From Bacillota bacterium (lineage in GTDB: Bacteria > Bacillota > Clostridia > Oscillospirales > Acutalibacteraceae), in contig JAEWUH010000030.1 in NCBI GenBank assembly GCA_023397245.1, forward strand, positions 1-23,420: DNA of 23,420 bases, in the 5' to 3' direction. A program made the translations under genes and the position numbers. Shown piece by piece: positions 14,543 to 20,997 of the stretch (its first letter is position 1; each line of letters begins with the position of its first letter). Below the pieces are notes generated by a model. The model ran no database searches. It saw only the letters and a program-made list of their open reading frames with translations, and was not told the DNA's origin.

Positions 14543-15636
14543 TATGCATCTACCCCCTTATCCAGTGTCACAATGACAGGTTCTCCGCCTCTGGGCGCCC
14601 AGATTTTATCCGAGTTCGGCTCAATCTCGCGGATTGCGCATTCCTCGCTGGCCACATAGGTCATGTCGCCCTTTTCGCCGACGACCATGGAGCGCAGCTT
14701 GAGGCGGTCGTTCAGAGCCATCATTCCCCCGCTGAAGCCCAGCAGGATGGAGAACGGCCCGGTAATGAGAAGGCTGGAGAAAATATTGCGCAGATAGGTC
14801 AGCTTCTTCCGCTTCTCCTCCGGCATGCTGTCGATCTCGCTCCAGAACGGAGCCGCGATGACCTCTGAAATTTCCTGCAGGCTGAGTCCGCGTTTGCGGT
14901 TCAGGTAATCTATAATATAGGTAATGACTTCCGTATCCGTCAGCAGCGTACACTTGTAGCCGAACATCTCGATAAAACGGCGGTTCGCGTCGTAGGAGGA
15001 AATTTCACCGTTATGTACGATGGAATAGTCAAGCATGGCAAACGGATGCGCTCCGCCCCACCAGCCCGGCGTGTTGGTCGGGTAGCGGCCGTGCGCCGTC
15101 CAGCAGTAGCCCTCGTAATTTTCCAGGCGGTAGTACCGTCCCACGTCCTCCGGGAAACCGACGGCTTTGAACACACCCATGTTCTTGCCGCTGGAAAACA
15201 CGTAGGCTCCGCGGATCTCGGTATTGATCTTTACAATGCAGCGCGCCACGAATTCTTTTTCATCCAGACGCGTATCCTTTAAAAGCTTCTCAAACGGCAG
15301 GCCGAAATAACGCCAAATTGCAGGTTCATCTGTAATTTCCGGCATTTCTCTGGTTGGAATCTTCTCCGCGATGGATACGTCAAAGTTGGCCATAATGACC
15401 TTTTCGCACTCTTCCTTGGCGCGGACGCTGTCATAAAACACATGAAACGCGTAAAGATCCTTGCTGCGGGGATATATTCCGTAAGCCGCAAAGCCGCCGC
15501 CAAGGCCGTTGCTGCGGTCATGCATGGTGGAAATGGACCGGATGATCGCCTCGCCGTTCATCTTTTTGCCGCTGCGCGAAAAGATACCCGATATGGCACA
15601 GCCGGAAGGAATCCTTACTTCTCCTTCTTTTTGCAT
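14542..15636 (-). CDS. Glutamate synthase class II glutamine amidotransferase subunit (GltB1-type)
   Basis: A 364-residue Ntn-type glutamine amidotransferase domain protein that releases ammonia from glutamine. Motifs: the presumed nucleophile Cys13 in 'SGCAISGIF', 'HDRSNGLGGGFAAYGIYP', 'GRYPTNTPGWWGGAHPF', 'VHNGEISSYDANRRF' and 'LLTDTEV', as expected for class II enzymes. The nucleophile must be N-terminal after processing, so a 12-residue propeptide would be removed. The start at 15636 has GGAGG 11 bases upstream; a longer frame to 15732 would swallow the leader and is rejected. It is the first gene of the operon, behind its own promoter. Confidence 0.92.
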   Translation of the reverse strand: MQKEGEVRIPSGCAISGIFSRSGKKMNGEAIIRSISTMHDRSNGLGGGFAAYGIYPRSKDLYAFHVFYDSVRAKEECEKVIMANFDVSIAEKIPTREMPEITDEPAIWRYFGLPFEKLLKDTRLDEKEFVARCIVKINTEIRGAYVFSSGKNMGVFKAVGFPEDVGRYYRLENYEGYCWTAHGRYPTNTPGWWGGAHPFAMLDYSIVHNGEISSYDANRRFIEMFGYKCTLLTDTEVITYIIDYLNRKRGLSLQEISEVIAAPFWSEIDSMPEEKRKKLTYLRNIFSSLLITGPFSILLGFSGGMMALNDRLKLRSMVVGEKGDMTYVASEECAIREIEPNSDKIWAPRGGEPVIVTLDKGVDA

Positions 15637-15780
15637 AAAAAAACTGACCTCCCTGCAATTAATAGCTTTGGCGCATTGGAAGCGCCTGAAAAAAAGCACT
15701 GTATTTTCGCAGTAAAAAACTGCTATATACAAAATTATTTAACGTTTTTTATCATATAATGTTTATTGATTAATGTCAAT
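15637..15780 (-). promoter_or_regulatory. Promoter and structured leader of the glutamate synthase operon
   Basis: Minus-strand promoter: -35 TTGACA (15774-15779), a 17-base spacer and -10 TATGAT (15751-15756). The leader of about 105 bases contains two hairpins, 15709-15723 (5-bp arms GCAGT and ACTGC) and 15670-15686 (5-bp arms GGCGC and GCGCC), and a T7 tract between them. The ribosome site GGGAGG follows. The hairpins are short and I cannot say whether they control expression. Confidence 0.7.
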
Positions 15781-15886
15781 AGTTTTAACCGCAGTTTTGC
15801 ATAATCAAACGCATCAAATTGCAGAGCTATGTTAATTTCCATAAAAAACAGCCAGTCCGAGCCATTTTTGCATGAAAATTAATGAA

Positions 15887-15908
15887 ATCCTGCAAAAATC
15901 CTGCAAAA
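15887..15908. repeat. Perfect tandem 11-bp repeat upstream of the glnN promoter
   Basis: Two exact head-to-tail copies of ATCCTGCAAAA, ending 14 bases before the -35 box of glnN. An 11-bp unit keeps the copies on the same DNA face. It may be a binding site or a curved A-tract element. Confidence 0.7.
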
Positions 15909-15922
15909 TTTGAATTTAGCAG

Positions 15923-15951
15923 TTGACATTTCTTCCCCGCGGTCATATAAT
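15923..15951 (+). promoter_or_regulatory. Full-consensus promoter of glnN
   Basis: TTGACA (15923-15928), a 17-base spacer and TATAAT (15946-15951), all positions consensus. The transcript should start near 15958. So strong a promoter fits control after initiation, at the terminator that follows immediately. Confidence 0.9.
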
Positions 15952-15960
15952 AGGCACATA

Positions 15961-16013
15961 ACAGCAAAGGCGCTGTAGGGATTGGCCCTATGGTGCCTTT
16001 TTATCTTTTTTTG
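15961..16013 (+). promoter_or_regulatory. glnN leader attenuator, possible ANTAR antitermination site
   Basis: The terminator hairpin has 14-base arms 15967-15980 and 15986-15999 with three G-T pairs and an ATTGG loop, followed by T-rich sequence. Within it a competing hairpin can form from ACAGC (15961-15965) and GCTGT (15972-15976) around the six-base loop AAAGGC. That pairing takes bases from the terminator's left arm. Its loop has A at position 1 and G at position 4, as in ANTAR-regulated RNAs; the terminator loop ATTGG also has A1 and G4 but is five bases. The terminator is seen; the ANTAR link is inferred. Confidence 0.65.
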
Positions 16014-16041
16014 GTTAAAATTTGTATAGGGAGTGACTAAA

Positions 16042-18135
16042 ATGAGCAATGTTCCTGAAATTTTCGGCAGCATGGTATTCAACGATACCGTAATGAAAGA
16101 AAGACTGCCTAAGGACACCTACAAGGCTCTGAAGAAGACAAGAGAGCAGGGAAAGCCCCTCGAGCCGCATGTGGCGAACGTAGTTGCCAACGCAATGAAA
16201 GAATGGGCGCTTGAAAAGGGTGCAACCCATTTCACCCACTGGTTCCAGCCGATGACCGGAATCACCGCGGAAAAGCACGACAGCTTTATTTCCCCTATTG
16301 ACAACGGGAAAGTAATGATGGAGTTTTCCGGCAAAGAGCTCATTAAGGGCGAACCGGACGCATCCAGTTTTCCCTCCGGCGGTCTGAGAGCCACCTTTGA
16401 AGCCAGAGGCTACACCGCGTGGGATCCGACCAGCGACGCTTTCATTAAAGACGGCTCCCTGTGCATTCCTACCGCGTTTTGCTCCTACGGCGGCGAAGCG
16501 CTGGATAAAAAGACTCCTCTTCTGCGTTCCATGGAAGCGATTGACAAGCAGGCCATGCGTGTGCTGAAGCTCTTCGGCAACACCACCGCCCACAGAGTCA
16601 TTACAACCGTAGGCCCGGAACAGGAATACTTCCTCATTGACAAAGCGAAATACGAAAAGAGAAAAGACCTTGTATATACCGGCAGAACCCTCTTCGGCGC
16701 AAAACCGCCCAAGGGCCAGGAGCTGGAAGACCATTACTTCGGCGTAATCAAGCCGCGTGTCTCCGCTTACATGAAAGAGCTTGATGAAGAGCTCTGGAAG
16801 CTCGGTATTCTTGCAAAAACAAAACATAACGAAGTTGCTCCCTCCCAGCACGAACTTGCTCCGATCTTCACAACGGCCAACGTTGCGACCGACCACAACC
16901 AGCTTACCATGGAAGTGATGAAAAGGGTTGCTTTCAAGCACAACCTGGCCTGTCTGCTCCATGAAAAGCCGTTCGCCGGCGTAAACGGAAGCGGCAAGCA
17001 CGACAACTGGAGTATTTCCACCGATACCGGCGCAAACCTTCTTGAACCCGGCGATTCCCCGCGTGAGAACGCGCAGTTCCTCCTTTTCCTCGCCGCCATC
17101 ATCAAGGCGGTTGACGAGCATCAGGACCTGATGCGCATTTCCGTTGCAAGCGCGGGCAACGACCATCGTCTCGGCGCAAACGAAGCGCCTCCGGCCATCG
17201 TTTCCATGTTCGTCGGCGAAGAACTGGCGGCCGTTCTGGAATCCATTGAAAACGACAGCGCCTACAACCAGAAAGACAAAGCGTTCATGAAGATCGGCGT
17301 GGATATCCTCCCGACCTTCCCGAAGGATACAACCGACCGCAACCGTACCTCTCCGTTTGCTTTCACCGGCAACAAATTCGAGTTCCGCATGCTCGGCTCC
17401 AGCCTCTCTATTGCCTGCCCGAACATGATTCTCAACACCATCATCGCGGAAGCCCTGTCTGAATTTGCCGATAAGCTGGAAAAAGCAACCGACTTTACCG
17501 CTACACTGAACGAACTGATCCGCACTACCATCAAAGCGCACAAGCGCATCATCTTCAACGGCAACAACTATTCCGACGAATGGGTCAAAGAAGCGGAAAA
17601 ACGCGGCCTGCTCAACCTCCGCTCCACTCCGGAAGCACTCCCCTACTACATTTCCGATAAAAACGCAGCCCTTTTTGAGAAATTCAATGTACTTTCCAAG
17701 ACGGAGCTGTTCTCGCGCTATGAAATTCAGCTTGACAACTACTGCAAGCAGATCAACATTGAAGCGCAGACTATGGTCGACATGGTCAAGAAGGATATTC
17801 TTCCCGCAGCCTGCTCTTACATGAAGGACATCAGCAAGGAAGCCCTCAACAAGAAGCAGCTCAGCAAGGATATCTGCTGCGAGCTGGAAGAAACCCTTCT
17901 TTCCAAGCTTTCCAGCCTTTCCGCAGAGCTCTACAAGAAAGCCGAAAAGCTGGAAGAATCCGTTACCTCGGAAAAAGATTTCAGCGATGTTCTTGACGAG
18001 GCAAAGTATTACCGCAACACGGTCTTTGCACAAATGGAAGAAACCCGTGCAACCGCGGACGCAATCGAAAGCCTTGTCGGTGAGAAATACTGGCCGTATC
18101 CGACTTATGGCGAGCTTCTCTTCAGCGTGGTATAA
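16042..18135 (+). CDS. glnN: Glutamine synthetase, type III
   Basis: A 697-residue enzyme of the large GSIII class, which joins ammonia to glutamate with ATP to give glutamine. Class features: length near 700, N-terminal 'VPEIFGSMVFND', 'HFTHWFQPMTG' and 'EKHDSFI', the active-site stretch 'EVAPSQHELAPIF' (264-276), the ATP-binding-type segment 'NGSGKHDNWSISTDTG' (315-330) and 'EFRMLGSS'. It is a cytoplasmic oligomer in known members. The start at 16042 has AGGGAG 8 bases upstream; an in-frame GTG at 16033 has no properly spaced site. It is divergent from the glutamate synthase operon, so the pair forms a GS-GOGAT locus. Expression is probably controlled at the leader terminator. Confidence 0.97.
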   Translation: MSNVPEIFGSMVFNDTVMKERLPKDTYKALKKTREQGKPLEPHVANVVANAMKEWALEKGATHFTHWFQPMTGITAEKHDSFISPIDNGKVMMEFSGKELIKGEPDASSFPSGGLRATFEARGYTAWDPTSDAFIKDGSLCIPTAFCSYGGEALDKKTPLLRSMEAIDKQAMRVLKLFGNTTAHRVITTVGPEQEYFLIDKAKYEKRKDLVYTGRTLFGAKPPKGQELEDHYFGVIKPRVSAYMKELDEELWKLGILAKTKHNEVAPSQHELAPIFTTANVATDHNQLTMEVMKRVAFKHNLACLLHEKPFAGVNGSGKHDNWSISTDTGANLLEPGDSPRENAQFLLFLAAIIKAVDEHQDLMRISVASAGNDHRLGANEAPPAIVSMFVGEELAAVLESIENDSAYNQKDKAFMKIGVDILPTFPKDTTDRNRTSPFAFTGNKFEFRMLGSSLSIACPNMILNTIIAEALSEFADKLEKATDFTATLNELIRTTIKAHKRIIFNGNNYSDEWVKEAEKRGLLNLRSTPEALPYYISDKNAALFEKFNVLSKTELFSRYEIQLDNYCKQINIEAQTMVDMVKKDILPAACSYMKDISKEALNKKQLSKDICCELEETLLSKLSSLSAELYKKAEKLEESVTSEKDFSDVLDEAKYYRNTVFAQMEETRATADAIESLVGEKYWPYPTYGELLFSVV

Positions 18136-18153
18136 TTAATATCCTGCACAACG

Positions 18154-18191
18154 GCGTGCGTTCCGCTTCACAGCGGAATGCACGCTTTTTT
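18154..18191 (+). terminator. Terminator of glnN
   Basis: A 14-bp stem (18154-18167 with 18172-18185, one G-T pair), a TCAC loop and a six-T run, 18 bases past the stop. Confidence 0.93.
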
Positions 18192-18246
18192 ATATATTAC
18201 TCTGTAAATCAATGCTGTAACCATATGAATAGAAAGAGAATTAACT

Positions 18247-18681
18247 ATGAATATTATAATTAGAGATTCAAAAAATGCAGATTTTGATGGCGTACTTTCT
18301 TTATTTGGTCAATTATGGCCTAACAAGGATTTAAATCCTAATGATTTAAAAGCAGTATTTGATCGCGGCATTCAATCTGACACTGATAAGTACCTGTGTG
18401 CTGAAGAGAATGGTAAAGTAATTGGATTCTGTGCATTTGCGGTAGTTAACAACTTCTGGCAGGAAGGATATATTGCATATGCTTATGCAATGATAGTAGA
18501 TGACTCTTTTAGAGGTAATGGAATTGGTTCAAGTCTCCTTGAAAAGGCGTTTGATATTGCAAAGTCGATGGGATGTAAAAAGTTTGAATTAGATTCAGGT
18601 TTTCCCCGTGAGAAGGCTCATAAGTTTTATGAGAAGATAGGGTTTGAAAAAAGGGCATATCTATTCTCGAGGGATTTATAA
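18247..18681 (+). CDS. GNAT-family N-acetyltransferase
   Basis: A 144-residue acetyl-CoA-dependent acetyltransferase. The acetyl-CoA pyrophosphate loop is RGNGIG (89-94), preceded by the strand 'YAYAMIVDDSF' and followed by 'SSLLEKAFDIAKSMGCKKFELDSGF' and 'HKFYEKIGFEKR', the usual GNAT order. The substrate is not evident. The ribosome site is weak (GAAAGAG). Base composition is clearly more AT-rich than glnN before it or the propeller gene after it, which suggests recent acquisition; no mobile-element genes or flanking repeats are seen. It stands alone between the glnN terminator and the cobalamin locus. Confidence 0.9.
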   Translation: MNIIIRDSKNADFDGVLSLFGQLWPNKDLNPNDLKAVFDRGIQSDTDKYLCAEENGKVIGFCAFAVVNNFWQEGYIAYAYAMIVDDSFRGNGIGSSLLEKAFDIAKSMGCKKFELDSGFPREKAHKFYEKIGFEKRAYLFSRDL

Positions 18682-18766
18682 AGCCAACAGTCCCTACTAT
18701 TTTAAAATTTATACGGCAGGGACTCTTAAATTAAGTACAAGATCTTTACATATCTTCCTATATAAA

Positions 18767-18804
18767 GAAAGCAGTCTGTCATTCCCGGCAGGCTGTTTTC
18801 TTTT
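18767..18804 (+). terminator. Probable terminator after the acetyltransferase
   Basis: Arms 18767-18780 and 18787-18800 pair over 14 bases with three G-T pairs, with the loop ATTCCC and TTTTC after. It ends only six bases before the next promoter's -35. A weaker seven-bp hairpin (18689-18695 with 18718-18724) lies nearer the gene and lacks a T-run. Confidence 0.7.
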
Positions 18805-18810
18805 CTGCCC

Positions 18811-18839
18811 TTGACATAAGCCACGATTCATATGATAAT
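18811..18839 (+). promoter_or_regulatory. Promoter of the cobalamin-riboswitch transcript
   Basis: -35 TTGACA (18811-18816), a 17-base spacer and -10 GATAAT (18834-18839). The start is expected near 18846, giving a leader of about 285 bases that contains the riboswitch. Confidence 0.8.
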
Positions 18840-18846
18840 AAATGAC

Positions 18847-18881
18847 GGAATGTCCGTATACTCTGACAGGACGGACATTCC
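18847..18881. repeat. Perfect 11-bp inverted repeat at the transcript start
   Basis: GGAATGTCCGT (18847-18857) and ACGGACATTCC (18871-18881) with 13 bases between. It begins at the predicted +1, so it could be a 5'-terminal RNA stem-loop ahead of the aptamer or a repressor operator. No T-run follows, so it is not a terminator. Confidence 0.6.
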
Positions 18882-18921
18882 AATCGTATGATGTAAATTA
18901 AAGCGGACAATTTAATAAAAT

Positions 18922-19070
18922 TGATTTACGGAGAAGGGAATGCGGTGAAACGCCGCAGCAGCCCCCGCTACTGTAAGAGGGACTCCGGTGCGCAGCAAAC
19001 GGTCACTGGCATTGCCGGGAAGGCCGCGCGCCGAAGGATGATCTCGAGCCAGGAAACCTGCCGCAAATCA
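18922..19070 (+). ncRNA. Cobalamin (B12) riboswitch aptamer
   Basis: It carries the conserved parts of cobalamin riboswitches: 'GCGGTGAAACGCCGC', 'GCTACTGTAAGAGGGACTCC', 'GGTCACTGGCA', 'GCCGGGAAGGCC' and the B12 box AGCCAGGAAACCTGCC (19047-19062). A closing P1 stem is visible: TGATTTACGG (18922-18931) pairs with CCGCAAATCA (19061-19070) with one mismatch. Known members bind adenosyl- or other cobalamins and usually lower expression of transport or synthesis genes when B12 is plentiful. It lies directly upstream of the propeller gene. Confidence 0.96.
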
Positions 19071-19125
19071 GCCGTTTTAAAGGAAGCGCTGATTATTTCA
19101 GCCTTCCTAAAAATTAATCGGAGGG
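19066..19125 (+). promoter_or_regulatory. Riboswitch expression platform with Shine-Dalgarno sequestration
   Basis: Three pairings compete. AATCAGC (19066-19072), whose first bases are also used in P1, can pair with GCTGATT (19088-19094). GGAAG and GCTGA (19082-19092, one bulge) can pair with TCAGC and CTTCC (19098-19107). CCTTCC (19102-19107) can pair with the ribosome site GGAGGG (19120-19125). No T-run is present, which favours translational control. The direction of switching cannot be settled by eye. Confidence 0.55.
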
Positions 19126-19131
19126 ATTAAT

Positions 19132-20577
19132 ATGAAAACAAAAAGAGCCGCGGCTTTCTTTGCCGCGCTGATTCTGGCATTCTCCGCCGCAACAGGAACC
19201 TTAGCGGCCGCAGCTGGTACGGACTGGCCGCAGTTTCTGGGCTCCCCCGTATCACCCGGAGTGACCGCAGCAAAAACGCCGGTGAACGCGGCGGCGGCAA
19301 AGCTTGTATGGTCGGAAAAGCACACCGTAAAAAGCGAATTTAACGGAACAACGTTTGAGAACAACGCCTGCGGCACGCCAATTACCGTGGGCAAATATCT
19401 ATATTTTACCGTGTCCGACGGCAGACTGCTGAAGCTTGACGCCGCCACCGGAAAAACCGCGGCAAGCGCCGAATGCAAAAATATCCCGCTCTATTTCAGC
19501 CAGATCGCTTACGGCGACGGAAAAATCTACGTGCCGCAGCAAACCTCCTCCGGGGTGCAGATTTCCGCGTTTGACGCGGACAGTCTTGCGCTTGTCTGGC
19601 AGAGCGAAGCGGTTGTCTACGGAGAAACCGCACAACAGATTGCTTCCCCCATCACCTATTATAACGGCCGCATTTATTTTGGAACCTATGCGCAGGACGC
19701 AAAAACCTACGCCTATGTTTCCGGCGTGTACGCGTGTATCGACGCCGCTTCCGGAAAAACCGTGTGGCAGCAACAGAACAGCACCGCCGGATACTACTGG
19801 GACGGCGGCGCCGTCCTCGGCAGTGCGATCGCGGTAGCGGACACGGCCGGAAACCTCACCTCCTACCGGCTCACGGACGGCGTGAAAATCAGCAGTATTT
19901 CCGCCGGAGGCCCGGTCCTTTCCACGCTTTGCAGCGCGCAGGGCAGGCTTTACGCTTCGGTAAAATCCGGATATATTTATTCGGTAAAAGCGGATGCCAA
20001 CGGTACGCTTTACGGCAGCACCGCCGTAAAGTCCGCCGTGCTGGGCAACAGCATCAGCTCCAGCCCCGTTGTGTATAACGGCAGGCTGTATGTCGCCGGG
20101 GGCGGATACGGCGCGACAACTCCGTTTTCCGTACTGGACGCGGCAACTCTGAAAACCGTTTATCAGATTAAGGATATTCAGTCCCAATCCTCCCCGCTTG
20201 TTGCCACAGCGTATGCTTCCGATAAAAATAAGCAGCAGGTATCTATTTACCTGACCAAATACGGCACCTGCGACCAGGATGGGGTTTACACAAAAGGTTC
20301 CTCCTGCGTTTACGTTGTAAAGGACTGCGCGGGACAGACCAAGGCTTCCTATGAGACGCTGTTTACGCCTGCCGCGCAGTCCTGCACGCAGAGCCTTACC
20401 GTCTCGCGGGACGGGATGCTGTACTATTTTAACGACAGCGGCACACTGTACGCCATCGGTTCCAAGCCCGCGCTTTCCTCCCCCGCAACCGGGGAAGCCC
20501 CGCTTGCTTCCGTTGCAACGGTTCTTGTTCTGAGCGGCGCTGCGGCGCTGCTGTTCCGCAAAAAATCGGCGTATTAA
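19132..20577 (+). CDS. Secreted, probably wall-anchored PQQ-like beta-propeller protein under B12 control
   Basis: A 481-residue exported protein. Signal peptide of about 1-28, an N-terminal 'DWPQFLGSPVSPG' as in PQQ-type propellers, then seven or eight repeats built around 'NGRIYFG...'-type strands: about 87-110, 129-152, 178-210, 230-252, 270-291, 316-342, 355-400 and 428-445. The C-terminus is a sorting signal: SPATG (450-454), a hydrophobic stretch and RKK. SPATG fits the (S/P)PXTG motif used by clostridial class B sortases, so wall anchoring is likely; a plain membrane anchor is the alternative. No quinone-enzyme catalytic residues are identifiable, so I do not call it a dehydrogenase. 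The strong GGAGGG site is in the riboswitch platform. A corrinoid-binding role is inferred from riboswitch control and analogy with BtuG. Confidence 0.85.
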   Translation: MKTKRAAAFFAALILAFSAATGTLAAAAGTDWPQFLGSPVSPGVTAAKTPVNAAAAKLVWSEKHTVKSEFNGTTFENNACGTPITVGKYLYFTVSDGRLLKLDAATGKTAASAECKNIPLYFSQIAYGDGKIYVPQQTSSGVQISAFDADSLALVWQSEAVVYGETAQQIASPITYYNGRIYFGTYAQDAKTYAYVSGVYACIDAASGKTVWQQQNSTAGYYWDGGAVLGSAIAVADTAGNLTSYRLTDGVKISSISAGGPVLSTLCSAQGRLYASVKSGYIYSVKADANGTLYGSTAVKSAVLGNSISSSPVVYNGRLYVAGGGYGATTPFSVLDAATLKTVYQIKDIQSQSSPLVATAYASDKNKQQVSIYLTKYGTCDQDGVYTKGSSCVYVVKDCAGQTKASYETLFTPAAQSCTQSLTVSRDGMLYYFNDSGTLYAIGSKPALSSPATGEAPLASVATVLVLSGAAALLFRKKSAY

Positions 20578-20585
20578 AATAATCA

Positions 20586-20624
20586 GGCTGAGAAAATCGC
20601 GGCAAGCGGTTTTTTCGGCCTTTT
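20586..20624 (+). terminator. Terminator after the propeller gene
   Basis: A 15-bp stem (20586-20600 with 20606-20620, three G-T pairs), a GGCAA loop and TTTT after. It lies eight bases past the stop and would cut the riboswitch transcript before the lipoprotein and ECF genes unless read through. Confidence 0.8.
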
Positions 20625-20666
20625 GGTGTTTTCCGTCAACTATGGTTTTAACAAGGGAGTGTAGAG

Positions 20667-20940
20667 CGCAAAGTTAAAAACTTAGCCGTCAATGAAAATT
20701 CTATTGAAAATTGACATAACCGAGTTGAATGGGGATACCCTGGGGGATGCAAGGGGGATTTTTTGGAACCCCCTCGCCGGGATTGAAAATCCCCCTTGCC
20801 GGGACTTTGCATACTTTCGTCCCGGAACGAAAGTATGGGCCTGCCCGGCCTGAGGGCGGCTAAATGCTTTATCAATTTTGCTTAGACGCAGAATCTCTCT
20901 GTCATCTGCGGATGACATCTCCTTTTATTAAGGGAGACAA
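20667..20940. repeat. Hairpin-rich intergenic region, probable dispersed repeat
   Basis: About 375 bases between terminator and lipoprotein hold no convincing gene but many inverted repeats. AAGGGGGATTTT (20751-20762) pairs with 20786-20797 (12 bp, perfect). CATACTTTCGT (20810-20820) pairs with 20827-20837 (11 bp, six-base loop). TGTCATC (20900-20906) pairs with 20911-20917 around TGCG. TCTCCTT (20918-20924) pairs with AAGGGAGA. TTAGCCG near 20682 is complementary to CGGCTAA near 20867, bracketing the middle. Such palindromic mosaics are common as MITE-like or REP-like repeats in clostridial genomes; the exact ends are not clear. No strong promoter is recognised here. Confidence 0.55.
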
Positions 20941-20997
20941 AAAAGATTGTATAGTCTGATGGCAATCATCTAAGTCTAGTATATTTTGGAGAATATC

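Noticed and set aside
13691..14659. 322-codon frame antisense to the FMN synthase gene
   Set aside because: Spans the junction of two real genes on the other strand; no domain recognised.
15670..15686. Plus-strand hairpin with ATTGGAA loop, like the glnN leader loop
   Set aside because: It lies in the gltB1 leader, where the transcribed strand is the minus strand (loop TTCCAAT), so it cannot be an ANTAR site for that operon.
16015..18033. 672-codon open frame on the strand opposite glnN
   Set aside because: It is a shadow of the strongly biased glnN codons; it has no recognisable domain and runs across the glnN leader, while glnN is an unmistakable GSIII.
20648..20918. Short minus-strand frames (75-78 codons) in the intergenic repeat region
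   Set aside because: They translate hairpin DNA, have no good ribosome site and no recognisable domain; the region is better read as a repeat.
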